Positions 1 to 6,208 of a DNA stretch of 8,536 nucleotides are shown piece by piece; the stretch's first letter is position 1, and each line of letters starts with the position of its first letter. The notes beneath the pieces were generated by a model, which was not told the origin of the DNA, did no database searches, and was given only the letters and a program-made list of their open reading frames with translations. Both the position numbers and the translations under genes were made by a program. Origin of the DNA: Candidatus Methylomirabilota bacterium (GTDB lineage: Bacteria > Methylomirabilota > Methylomirabilia > Methylomirabilales > 2-02-FULL-66-22); assembly GCA_016209725.1 (NCBI GenBank), contig JACQVO010000106.1, positions 1-8,536 on the forward strand. Reading direction: 5' to 3'.

Positions 1-543
1 CTTCTGACTGAGGACGCTTGCGCAGATCCGGGTGACGGCCTCGCGGGTCGTCGCCTCGGGGATCAGCCGGGCGAGGAAGACGGCGAGAGCGGCGGAAAAC
101 TGCTGGTGCGGAACGGCATCGCCCTTCGCGGGCTCGGCCTCCTCGTCATCCTCGCCATAGAAGTGCCCCCGCCGCTTGGCGAAGGCGATGACCAGTGGGA
201 CAATGTCCGGGCGGTCGTGTAGCGGGCCGCCTCGGCCCCCGAGAAGGTCGCGGAGCCGCTTGAGACGGCGGCGGTGTTCCCGGGACGTCCGCCGGACGCG
301 GCGGCGCATGGCCCGGGGCTCTACCATCTCCTGGAGCGGCTTGGGCTCGAGGCAGGCGGTGCCGAGGAAGAGGGGACGCACGAGGCGACCGTCGTACTCG
401 GCGAGGCAAAGTCCGAAGTGGATCTCTCCCTGGTCAATGGCGAGGATGCGCTGCAGGCGGGCGGGCAATGGCTCTGGATGCGCTACGGGCTGCTCCGCGT
501 CGAGGCGACCCGGCGATCCCGACTTTGGCAGCTCGTTGAGCAT
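1..543 (-). CDS. cas9: Cas9-family RNA-guided nuclease, N-terminal part (cut by window edge)
   Basis: Cas9 is the crRNA-guided double-strand DNA nuclease of type II CRISPR systems. Only the first 181 codons are in the window; the frame is open to position 1. Residues 33-52 read ILAIDQGEIHFGLCLAEYDG, a RuvC-I strand with the catalytic Asp at 37 in the usual D-x-G setting. Residues 77-101 form a very basic helix (RAMRRRVRRTSREHRRR, then LKRLRDLL), matching the bridge helix. Residues 120-128 read AFAKRRGHF, matching the RRGF/RGHF segment at the start of the Cas9 recognition lobe. The short spacer between bridge helix and RRGHF recalls subtype II-B proteins more than II-A or II-C; that is inference. 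Against IscB/IsrB: there is no PLMP-like N-terminus, and no RuvC-II motif within 80 residues after the bridge helix. ATG at 543 has GGAGG five bases upstream. HNH, RuvC-II, RuvC-III and PAM-interacting regions lie outside the window. Confidence 0.85.
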   Translation of the reverse strand, partial: MLNELPKSGSPGRLDAEQPVAHPEPLPARLQRILAIDQGEIHFGLCLAEYDGRLVRPLFLGTACLEPKPLQEMVEPRAMRRRVRRTSREHRRRLKRLRDLLGGRGGPLHDRPDIVPLVIAFAKRRGHFYGEDDEEAEPAKGDAVPHQQFSAALAVFLARLIPEATTREAVTRICASVLSQK

Positions 544-992
544 GGTCCCCTCCGGGCTAAGATCCCGCCCCCACCCGCTCAACCGAAGAACCAACTGGAA
601 GAAGTCTCAGCCTCCGAAAGCTCGAAGGCGCCGGAGCATCCCCGGTGGAAAGACGCTCCTGAGGAATTCCGGTGGAGCAAGGATTTCAAATAGCGCCCGG
701 CTTGTCAACTTGGAAGACGGAGAGGGGGTGAACATCTGAACAGCTTCTGAGGCCTTATCGTCGAGAAGAGCGAAAGCACTTCAGTCGGGAGACCTGACGA
801 TTTTCCACTGCCTGCCAGTCGGGGAGAGGATGTTTTGCACAATTACGGGTCCGTCCCCCCGGCACCAATCCTATTCCAACAATGGCCCCATGACCCCTGG
901 GTCGTCGGGAGTGAAACAATGAGGGGAGGGAGGCAGTTTCGGATTGACCGGAGGATTCCTTCCCCGGTACCCTGTGGCATCCCCCTCGAAGA
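544..992. other. Intergenic region upstream of the cas9-like gene
   Basis: No convincing gene is seen between the cas9-like start and the inverted repeat at 993. On the minus strand a perfect TTGACA lies at 708-703, but no good -10 box follows at 16-18 bases, so a cas9 promoter is not established. The octamer CCGGTGGA occurs at 642-649 and again at 669-676. The string CAGTCGGG occurs at 782-789 and 816-823, the first copy inside a hairpin. No CRISPR repeats were found. The rest has no structure I can name. Confidence 0.5.
784..804 (+). terminator. Possible intrinsic terminator of a plus-strand small transcript
   Basis: GTCGGG (784-789), loop AGA and CCTGAC (793-798) give a 6-bp stem on the plus strand, with one G-U pair, followed by GATTTT ending at 804. 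The stem is short and the T run is only four, so it is a weak terminator. It faces away from the cas9-like gene. Any transcript ending here would be a noncoding RNA from the 544-800 gap, since no plus-strand gene precedes it. Confidence 0.3.
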
Positions 993-1123
993 CGTTCGGC
1001 TGTTCGGCTGTTCGGCAGTTCGATGGTACCTTCAATCGCCGGAGGGTTGGACCTCCGAAGTCTCGGGCAGATTCCGTAGGTGTCGGGAACACCCGAACAC
1101 CCGAACCGCCGAACATCCGAACG
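993..1123. repeat. Large imperfect inverted repeat made of 8-nt units
   Basis: The left arm (993-1022) consists of GTTCGGNN units starting at 994, 1002, 1010 and, degenerate, 1018. The right arm (1094-1123) consists of NNCCGAAC units at 1091, 1099, 1107 and 1115. The right arm is the reverse complement of the left at 26 of 30 positions, with about 71 nt between them. Inside is a small perfect hairpin, CGGAGG (1040-1045) with CCTCCG (1052-1057). The structure begins 11 nt past the 3' end of the leftward nth gene, so it may stabilise or end that transcript. There is no T run, so a simple intrinsic terminator is unlikely. Confidence 0.75.
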
Positions 1124-1133
1124 CCTTTGATTT

Positions 1134-1796
1134 CTAGCGATGCTTCCCGACGCCGATCCGGGGGCAGAGGGAACGGACGGGGCAGGCGCTGCACATTGGA
1201 GAGATCGGCTTGCACACGTTCTGGCCGAAGGTGACCAGGAGGTCGTTGTAGGGGATCCAATGGCGGCGGGGCAGGGCCTGGCGGAGGGCGGATTCGGTCT
1301 GCTCCGGGGTCTTGGTCCGCACGATCCCCAGTCGGTTGCTGATGCGGTGGACGTGAGTATCCACGCAGATCCCGGGCTTCCCGTAGCCGACGGTGACGAC
1401 GAGGTTGGCCGTCTTGCGACCCACGCCTTTGAGCGTCAACAGGGTCTCCAGATCGTCCGGCACCTTGCCGCCGTGCCGGTCGAGCAGCGTGCGGGACACC
1501 GCCTTGATGGTCCGGGCCTTGGTGCGATAGAAGCCGGCCGGATAGATCGCCCGGGCGATCCGTGTCGCCGACAGCGACACCATGGCGCGCGGCGTCCGGG
1601 CCAGGCGAAACAGGCGGGCGGATGCCTCGGCCGTGACCTCGTCCTTGGTCCGAAGACTGATGAGGCACGAGATCAGGATCCGGAACGGATCGCCGGAGTC
1701 CTGGGCCACGGCCCCCACGGCGGTCGGGTTCCACCGCCGGCTGGTCCGCGTGATCGTCCGGACGATCCGATTGATTTCGGCGGTTGTTCTGGGCAT
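1134..1796 (-). CDS. nth: Endonuclease III (DNA glycosylase/AP lyase)
   Basis: Base-excision repair enzyme that removes oxidised pyrimidines and cleaves the abasic strand through a Schiff base. The 220-residue product matches the family length (E. coli Nth, 211). The helix-hairpin-helix LKGVGRKTAN (122-131) carries the catalytic Lys128; VDTHVHR (145-151) carries the catalytic Asp146. The C-terminal [4Fe-4S] ligands are Cys195, 202, 205 and 211 with 6-2-5 spacing. The DNA-inserting loop, SAQATD in E. coli, reads SLRTKD here, putting Arg49 where E. coli has Gln41. I chose ATG at 1796 because the protein then aligns with known N-termini; in-frame ATG 1838 and TTG 1865 would add 14 or 23 residues. 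No strong ribosome binding site supports any of the three. The gene lies between the cas9-like gene and the divergent RNase gene, with large gaps, so it is probably transcribed alone. Confidence 0.95.
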   Translation of the reverse strand: MPRTTAEINRIVRTITRTSRRWNPTAVGAVAQDSGDPFRILISCLISLRTKDEVTAEASARLFRLARTPRAMVSLSATRIARAIYPAGFYRTKARTIKAVSRTLLDRHGGKVPDDLETLLTLKGVGRKTANLVVTVGYGKPGICVDTHVHRISNRLGIVRTKTPEQTESALRQALPRRHWIPYNDLLVTFGQNVCKPISPMCSACPVRSLCPRIGVGKHR

Positions 1797-1940
1797 GTGA
1801 CTGGACTTTCGCGACTTCAAACCGAAGGTAACCGCCATGACGCCATGAACGCCATGGGGAGGCAATTAGTGTACTGACTCAGAAATGGCTTTACATGAAG
1901 CCCGGATTTCGCACCCTTCGACAGGCCTGTCCTGAGCGAC

Positions 1941-1996
1941 CGTTCACCCTTCGACAGGCTCAGGGCGAACGGTGCCGAAGGGCTCAGGGTGAACGG
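1941..1996. repeat. CTCAGGGYGAACGG dispersed-type intergenic repeat
   Basis: CTCAGGGCGAACGG (1959-1972) and CTCAGGGTGAACGG (1983-1996) are direct copies differing at one base. CGTTCACCCT (1941-1950) pairs with AGGGCGAACG (1962-1971) at 9 of 10 positions. A related CCCTTCGACAGGC stretch begins at 1914 and recurs at 1947. Similar CTTCGACAGGCTCAGGG strings are, from memory, common between genes in several environmental bacterial genomes; I cannot search for it here. The repeat sits in the gap upstream of nth and would lie in the nth leader if transcription starts near 2117. Confidence 0.6.
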
Positions 1997-2028
1997 AATT
2001 GTAAAGGAATTTGGGAGTCACCACACCA

Positions 2029-2068
2029 GGCACTCCGGCAATTTGGCAATCCGGGGTTCCGAGTTGCC
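2029..2068. repeat. Five degenerate 8-nt units, GGCAnnnn type
   Basis: Units GGCACTCC, GGCAATTT, GGCAATCC, GGGGTTCC and GAGTTGCC follow each other with an exact 8-nt period from 2029. CCGGCAA (2035-2041) and TTGCCGG (2064-2070) also form an inverted pair. A very similar array occurs at 5521-5560. Confidence 0.55.
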
Positions 2069-2099
2069 GGGTACCCTCTGGGCGCGCCCAATCACCCGA

Positions 2100-2128
2100 T
2101 TGCCCCCCTTGCGGGGCGAGCGGATTAT
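2100..2128 (+). promoter_or_regulatory. Weak sigma70-like promoter for the beta-CASP RNase gene
   Basis: TTGCCC (2100-2105) and GATTAT (2123-2128) are 17 bases apart, each with four of six consensus bases. Transcription would start near 2135, giving a leader of about 23 nt that still contains the GGGAGG ribosome binding site at 2142-2147. The geometry fits, but the boxes are weak. Confidence 0.3.
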
Positions 2129-2155
2129 ACCACGGCTCTCCGGGAGGACAGTCAA
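2124..2155 (-). promoter_or_regulatory. Extended -10 promoter reading toward nth
   Basis: On the minus strand TGGTATAAT (2132-2124) is a perfect extended -10 element. TTGACT lies at 2155-2150, but the 20-nt spacer is longer than ideal, so the extended -10 would carry most of the activity. Transcription would start near 2117 and reach nth (ATG at 1796) after a leader of about 320 nt containing both repeat blocks. The element overlaps the plus-strand promoter and the translation start region of the RNase gene, so the two directions may compete. Confidence 0.45.
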
Positions 2156-2157
2156 CC

Positions 2158-3549
2158 ATGCGAATCTTTTTCGCCGGTGCCGCGCGGGACGTGACCGGAT
2201 CCCAGCACCTGCTGGAGTTCAACGGAACACGACTCCTGCTGGACTGCGGGCTGTACCAGGGCAGGCGCCAGGAGGCCAACGAGCGGAACCGGCGGCTTCC
2301 CTTCGACCCGCGCCGGGTGGATGCCATGGTCCTGTCCCACGCCCACATCGACCATTCAGGCAACATCCCGACGCTGGTGAAACAGGGGTTTCGAGGCGGC
2401 ATCACCTGCACCCCGGCGACGCGGGACCTGTGCAGCGTGATGCTGCGGGATGCGGCCCACATCCAGGAGGCGGATGCCGAGTTCCTCAACCGGAAACACC
2501 GGGAGAAATTGGAGGAACCGGTGGTTCCCCTCTACGATGAAGCGGACGTCCTGAAGGCGCTGAAGCAGTTCCGCAGCCTGGACTACCACCAGTCGGCACC
2601 GGTCCTGCCGGGCGTCACCTGCACCTTCCTGGACGCGGGCCACGTCCTGGGATCGGCCATCGTCCAGTTGGATATCGACAGGGCACCGGACCGGTTGCGC
2701 CTGGTGTTCAGCGGGGATCTGGGCCGGCGCAACATGGCCATCCTGCGCGATCCGGAGGTGCCGGACTCGCCCGAGATCCTGATCCTGGAGAGCACGTACG
2801 GCGACCGGCTACACTCGCCCATGGCCGGGATGGAGGCGGAGCTGGCCGCCGTGATCAACCGGACGGCGGCGCGGAAGGGGAAGGTCCTGGTGCCCAGCTT
2901 CTCCCTGGAGCGCACCCAGGAGTTCGTGTATGCCCTGCACCGGCTCACGCACAAGAAGGCGATCCCGGCCATTCCCATCTATGTGGACAGCCCGCTGTCG
3001 GTGCGGGTCACCGAGATCTTCAAGCTGCACCCGGAGTGTTTCGACGACGAGACGCTCGCCTTCATGCGGCGGAACGGCGACCCGTTCGGCTTCGAGAACC
3101 TAACCTATATCAGCAGCGTGGAGGAGTCCAAGGCCCTGAACGAGCGGGAAGGCCCCTTGATGATCATCGCCGCCTCAGGCATGTGCGAGGCGGGGCGCAT
3201 CCTCCACCATCTGCGAAACGGCATGGAGGACGCCCGGAACACAATCCTGATCATCGGGTTCCAGGCCAAGAACACCTTGGGGCGGAAGATCGCCGAACGC
3301 CAGCCCGCGGTGCGGGTCTTCGGCGTGGAGCGGTCGCTGGAGGCGGAGGTGGTGGTGATGGATGCCTTCAGCGCCCACGCCGACCGGGACGATCTGCTGG
3401 ATTTCGTGGGCCGCTGCCGGAAATCCCTCCGCAAGGTCTTTCTGGTTCACGGGGAAGAAGAGCAAATGCTGCCCCTGGGCGAGCGCCTCGCGAAGCTGGG
3501 GATCCCCGACGTGCACATCCCCATGCTGGGTGAGTTCGCCCGGATTTGA
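2158..3549 (+). CDS. Metallo-beta-lactamase/beta-CASP ribonuclease (CPSF73/TTHA0252-like)
   Basis: A zinc-dependent RNA nuclease of the beta-CASP family (YSH1/CPSF73 type, COG1236), expected in the cytoplasm in RNA processing or decay. The 463-residue protein opens with the metallo-beta-lactamase fold. Zinc ligands include HAHIDH (61-66), His162 in GHVLGSA and Asp187 in FSGDLG. The beta-CASP insert follows, with motif A Glu211 (LESTYG), the SGMCEAGRILHH segment (340-351), motif B His407 (FSAHADR) and motif C His431 (LVHGE). All expected catalytic residues are present. ATG at 2158 has GGGAGG ten bases upstream; the frame stays open back to 2011, but that part runs through repeat DNA and is not protein-like. 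A next-gene gap of 188 nt with a stem-loop argues against tight coupling downstream. The family is clear; whether it is mainly endo- or exonucleolytic is not readable from sequence. Confidence 0.95.
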   Translation: MRIFFAGAARDVTGSQHLLEFNGTRLLLDCGLYQGRRQEANERNRRLPFDPRRVDAMVLSHAHIDHSGNIPTLVKQGFRGGITCTPATRDLCSVMLRDAAHIQEADAEFLNRKHREKLEEPVVPLYDEADVLKALKQFRSLDYHQSAPVLPGVTCTFLDAGHVLGSAIVQLDIDRAPDRLRLVFSGDLGRRNMAILRDPEVPDSPEILILESTYGDRLHSPMAGMEAELAAVINRTAARKGKVLVPSFSLERTQEFVYALHRLTHKKAIPAIPIYVDSPLSVRVTEIFKLHPECFDDETLAFMRRNGDPFGFENLTYISSVEESKALNEREGPLMIIAASGMCEAGRILHHLRNGMEDARNTILIIGFQAKNTLGRKIAERQPAVRVFGVERSLEAEVVVMDAFSAHADRDDLLDFVGRCRKSLRKVFLVHGEEEQMLPLGERLAKLGIPDVHIPMLGEFARI

Positions 3550-3611
3550 CGGGCGCAGGGCTGCGGATTGACTTTTCGCCCCTGCCCTCCTAATCTTCCC
3601 CCTGATCGATG

Positions 3612-3661
3612 TCGGATTTCGGATCCCGCCGAGGCGGGATCCGCATTCCGCAATCCGAAAT
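3612..3661. repeat. Nested stem-loop repeat between the RNase and deacetylase genes
   Basis: CGGATCCCGCC (3620-3630) and GGCGGGATCCG (3633-3643) form a perfect 11-nt inverted repeat, whose central pairs must open to make a loop. An outer arm ATTTCGGAT (3616-3624) is also complementary to ATCCGAAAT (3653-3661). The right side, CATTCCGC then AATCCGAA, shows an 8-nt rhythm like other repeats in this window. No T run follows, so it resembles a REP-like dyad more than an intrinsic terminator. Confidence 0.6.
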
Positions 3662-3737
3662 TGAAGCCGGGGTGCCGGGACGGATGTGTAACACGAGGGT
3701 CTCGGTTTTCCCGGCGAGATCGCAGGAGGGAGAGGGT

Positions 3738-4439
3738 ATGGTGGAGTCGTTGCACTTTTTGACCTTTGGTCCGCATCCCGACGACGCCGAGATCGGGACG
3801 GGCGCGTTCCTGCTGAAGATGAAGAGCCGGGGCTACCGGACCGGCATGGTCATCCTGACCGAGGGGGACATGGGCAGCGGCACGCCCGAGATCCGGCGGG
3901 AGGAGACGCGGAGGGCGGCGCGCGATCTCAAGCTGGATGCCATGGAGATGCTCGACCTGGGGGACACGCGCCTGGAGGATTCCCACGCGAATCGGATCAC
4001 CGTGGCGTCCATGGTCCGGAAGTACCGTCCCGAGGTCGTACTGGCCCCGTACTACGGGATCGAGCCGGGACGGGGCCGCGGGCACTCGGATCACATCACC
4101 TGTGGGCACCTGGTGACCCACGGGGTCAATTTCGCCCACCTGGAGAAGTTCCCGGCCGAGGGGCGGCCCCATGCGGTGAAGAAGATCCTCTACTACTTCC
4201 TCCCGCCATTCATGAAGCCGACCCTCATTATCCCCGTGGATGAGGAATTCCCCCAGGCCATCCAGGCCCTGGCCAACCACATATCACAGTTCGATCGATC
4301 CGATCGGCCAAAGTTCTTCCCCACCCGGCTGGAGACGTCCGCCGGCTACTTGGGGGCGCAGATCGGGGCGAGGTTTGGGCAGGGCTTCTATGTCCAGGAT
4401 CCCCTAAAGATCGAGGATCCCCTCTCGCTCTTTGCCTGA
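3738..4439 (+). CDS. bshB1: BshB1-type PIG-L/LmbE zinc deacetylase
   Basis: The LmbE/PIG-L family removes acetyl groups from N-acetylglucosamine conjugates. BshB1 acts on GlcNAc-malate, the second step in making the thiol bacillithiol. The 233-residue product has the zinc motif PHPDDAEIG (12-20), with His13 and Asp16 as likely ligands and Asp15 as likely general base. GHSDH (115-119) supplies the third ligand, probably His119. The stretch ILTEGDMGSGTPEIRREE (39-56) and the YYFLPPFMKP part match BshB1 more than MshB. ATG at 3738 has AGGAGG eight bases upstream, the best ribosome binding site in the window; an open stretch back to 3609 crosses a dyad and is not protein-like. BshA and BshC are not in the window, so the bacillithiol role is family inference. 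A related deacetylase with another sugar substrate is the main alternative. Confidence 0.9.
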   Translation: MVESLHFLTFGPHPDDAEIGTGAFLLKMKSRGYRTGMVILTEGDMGSGTPEIRREETRRAARDLKLDAMEMLDLGDTRLEDSHANRITVASMVRKYRPEVVLAPYYGIEPGRGRGHSDHITCGHLVTHGVNFAHLEKFPAEGRPHAVKKILYYFLPPFMKPTLIIPVDEEFPQAIQALANHISQFDRSDRPKFFPTRLETSAGYLGAQIGARFGQGFYVQDPLKIEDPLSLFA

Positions 4440-4507
4440 GACGGATTCAGGGCTGCACTGTTGGGAGATGCCGCCGCCGTCCGCCCCCGTGGAGGCTTCC
4501 GGCCAGT

Positions 4508-5515
4508 ATGCTGCTGCAGAGGCGATTGGCGCTGATCGGCGCCCTGGTCCTGGGGGTCGTCACGGCGGGCACCACTGCCTTCATGCTGGTGGAAGGCTGG
4601 CCGTTCTTGGACGCCCTTTACATGACCGCCATCACTGTCTCAACTGTGGGCTTCCAGGAGGTCCATCCGCTGAGCACGGGCGGCCGCTTGGTGGCCATGG
4701 CGTTGATCCTGGGCGGCACCGGGACGCTGGCCTACGGCCTCACCGTGGTGACCGCCTTCATTGTCGAGGGTGAACTCAGAAACGTCTTGGGGAAGCGACG
4801 GATGGAAAAGGCGCTGGCACAGCTCAACCGGCACATCATCGTCTGCGGGGCGGGGGAATCGGGGCGGCACGTCGTGGAAGAACTGCTGAAAACCCACACC
4901 GCGTGCCTGGTGATCGAGAAGAACCTGGCCGAGTGCAAACATCTCAAGCGGTTCGGCTCGATCCCGGTCATCGAAGGGGACGCGACCGACGGGGAGACGC
5001 TGGCGCAGGCGCGCGTGGGGGCGGCCCGGGGATTGATCACCACGCTGCCATCGGACAAGGACAACCTGTTCGTCATCCTGACCGCGCGCGAGCTGAATCC
5101 GGCGCTCCGGATCGTCAGCCGGGCCAACCAGGCCGACAGTCATCAGAAGCTGCAGAAGGCCGGCGCCGACGCCGTGGTCTCCGCCAATCAGATCGGCGGG
5201 CTGCGCATGGCCTCGGAGATGATCCGGCCCCAGGTGGTCTCCTTCCTCGATGGGATGCTGCGGGGCCCCCAGCGCGGCCTGCGGTTCGAGCAAGCCGAAG
5301 TGACGGCGGGCTCTCCGGTGATCGGGAGGACCTTGGCCGACCTCGATCTGCACAACCGGGTTGGGCTGGTGATCATCGCCAAACGCCGGGGTCCCGAGAG
5401 GGACTACCTGTACAATCCGAAGGCCTCCTCGCGGCTGGAGGCCGGGGACGTCCTGATCGTCTGCGGGGAGCCACCGCAGGTGGAGGCGCTGCGCGACGTC
5501 CTGGACAAAGGGTGA
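4508..5515 (+). CDS. Two-helix potassium channel with C-terminal RCK (TrkA-N/TrkA-C) domain
   Basis: A MthK-like ion channel subunit in the inner membrane with a cytoplasmic RCK gating domain. In 335 residues: membrane helix 1 (about 7-27), pore helix and filter (35-50), membrane helix 2 (61-85), TrkA-N Rossmann domain (108-225) with GAGESG (114-119) and acidic Glu137 after strand 2, and TrkA-C domain (about 258-333). The filter reads TVSTVGFQEVHPLS (43-56), so the last glycine of TVGYG/TVGFG is Gln50. From memory, relatives with other residues at this site exist, so it may mark a subgroup. This could alter ion selectivity. ATG at 4508 lies 13 nt after a GGAGG (4491-4495), a rather wide gap, but no better in-frame start was found. 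It begins 68 nt after the deacetylase gene and may share its transcript. Confidence 0.92.
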   Translation: MLLQRRLALIGALVLGVVTAGTTAFMLVEGWPFLDALYMTAITVSTVGFQEVHPLSTGGRLVAMALILGGTGTLAYGLTVVTAFIVEGELRNVLGKRRMEKALAQLNRHIIVCGAGESGRHVVEELLKTHTACLVIEKNLAECKHLKRFGSIPVIEGDATDGETLAQARVGAARGLITTLPSDKDNLFVILTARELNPALRIVSRANQADSHQKLQKAGADAVVSANQIGGLRMASEMIRPQVVSFLDGMLRGPQRGLRFEQAEVTAGSPVIGRTLADLDLHNRVGLVIIAKRRGPERDYLYNPKASSRLEAGDVLIVCGEPPQVEALRDVLDKG

Positions 5516-5520
5516 AAACA

Positions 5521-5560
5521 GGCGACTTGGCAACCGGGCGATCAGGCACTCGGGCACGAC
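5521..5560. repeat. Five degenerate 8-nt units, GGCnnnnn type
   Basis: GGCGACTT, GGCAACCG, GGCGATCA, GGCACTCG and GGCACGAC run head to tail with an exact 8-nt period from 5521, starting six bases after the channel gene's stop codon. The units resemble those at 2029-2068: AGGCACTCSGGCA occurs in both. The array fills about half of the gap before the Nudix gene. Confidence 0.6.
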
Positions 5561-5600
5561 GGATCTTCCGATGCTCGGGGCCTGGGGTGAGGACGCGGGC

Positions 5601-6155
5601 GTGGGCGAGTTGAAGAGATGGGAGCGAGTGGGGACCCGGACCCTCTATCAGCGGGCCCATGTGGTGGTCAGGGAGGATGCCCTCAAGCTGCCCGACGGGC
5701 GCGAACTGGCCTATCCGGTCTTGCACCTGGGGGCCAGCGTCGGCATTCTGCCCTTTCTCTCCCAGGACCGGGTGGTGCTGGTCCGGCAGTATCGCCACCT
5801 GACCCGAGGCTTTTCCTGGGAGATCCCGGGTGGCGGGATCCTGCCCGAGGAGCGACCGGAGGAGGCGGCGCAACGCGAACTCCGCGAGGAGGCGGGCTAT
5901 CGCGCCGGCCGCCTTTGCCGGCTGGGGGGATTCTGGCCGAACAATGCCTACCTGGACGAGGTCATCCACATCTTTGTGGGTGACGACCTCGTGGCCGATC
6001 CTCTGCCGGCCGATCAGGATGAGCATCTGGAGGTGGGTTCCTTCCCCTTCGACGTGGCCCTGGCCATGGCGCAGGATGATCGGATCTCATGTGGGCCCAC
6101 CAAGCTGGCCATCCTGTGGTCCGCCGTGGCGGGGCGAGCCCGCCGCGGAGCGTAG
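5601..6155 (+). CDS. Nudix hydrolase, ADP-ribose pyrophosphatase-like
   Basis: Nudix enzymes cleave nucleoside diphosphates linked to another group. The overall layout fits ADP-ribose pyrophosphatases, which split ADP-ribose to AMP and ribose 5-phosphate. The Nudix box is complete at residues 78-100: G-x5-E-x7-REL-x-EE-x-GY, with all metal-binding glutamates. Before it lies VLVRQYRHLTRGFSWEIPGG, the usual ADPRase approach to the box; after it, GFWPNNAYLDE stands where the family often has WPSPGFSDE. GTG at 5601 has GAGGA seven bases upstream. ATG at 5571 would add ten residues but lacks a ribosome binding site; the start is uncertain. The 3' end of the gene overlaps GC-rich dyads, so the last residues (VAGRARRGA) are encoded by repeat-like DNA. 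Substrate is not determined by the sequence. Confidence 0.9.
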   Translation: MGELKRWERVGTRTLYQRAHVVVREDALKLPDGRELAYPVLHLGASVGILPFLSQDRVVLVRQYRHLTRGFSWEIPGGGILPEERPEEAAQRELREEAGYRAGRLCRLGGFWPNNAYLDEVIHIFVGDDLVADPLPADQDEHLEVGSFPFDVALAMAQDDRISCGPTKLAILWSAVAGRARRGA

Positions 6156-6167
6156 CGGACGCGGCGG
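6128..6167. repeat. Double GC-rich dyad at the end of the Nudix gene
   Basis: GGCGGG (6128-6133) and CCCGCC (6139-6144) flank GCGAG. Overlapping this, CCGCCGCG (6140-6147) and CGCGGCGG (6160-6167) are a perfect 8-bp pair with a 12-nt loop. The two hairpins exclude each other in part. The element overlaps the Nudix stop codon (6153-6155). It is REP-like, with no T run after it. The 11-mer GCGGGGCGAGC in it (6129-6139) also occurs at 2111-2121. Confidence 0.6.
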
Positions 6168-6208
6168 TTGCGTGCGCCGCGACGTCCGGAGGGCGATGGT
6201 CACGGGGG

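Noticed and set aside
176..739. Plus-strand open frames opposite the cas9-like gene
   Set aside because: Arginine-rich low-complexity translation and no motif, while the minus strand shows RuvC-I and bridge helix in one frame.
834..862. ACGGGTCCGTCCCCCC string resembling sequence near REP-associated transposases
   Set aside because: Short, single copy here, and no transposase gene or target-site duplication is visible.
994..1122. Possible CRISPR array because of regular repetition
   Set aside because: Units are 8 nt, head to tail without spacers, and switch orientation. CRISPR repeats are longer with unique spacers.
1140..1877. Plus-strand open frame opposite nth
   Set aside because: Mirror of nth codons; the minus strand has all endonuclease III active-site and iron-sulfur residues.
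2011..2157. N-terminal extension of the beta-CASP RNase
   Set aside because: It passes through the 8-nt repeat array and promoter elements, and the metallo-beta-lactamase fold begins right at the ATG at 2158.
3447..4280. Minus-strand open frame opposite the deacetylase and the end of the RNase gene
   Set aside because: It spans two genes with clear catalytic motifs and an intergenic stem-loop. No family features.
4640..5557. Long open frame on the minus strand opposite the channel gene
   Set aside because: Its product has no recognisable motif, and the plus strand encodes a complete RCK channel. Long antisense frames are common in GC-rich DNA.
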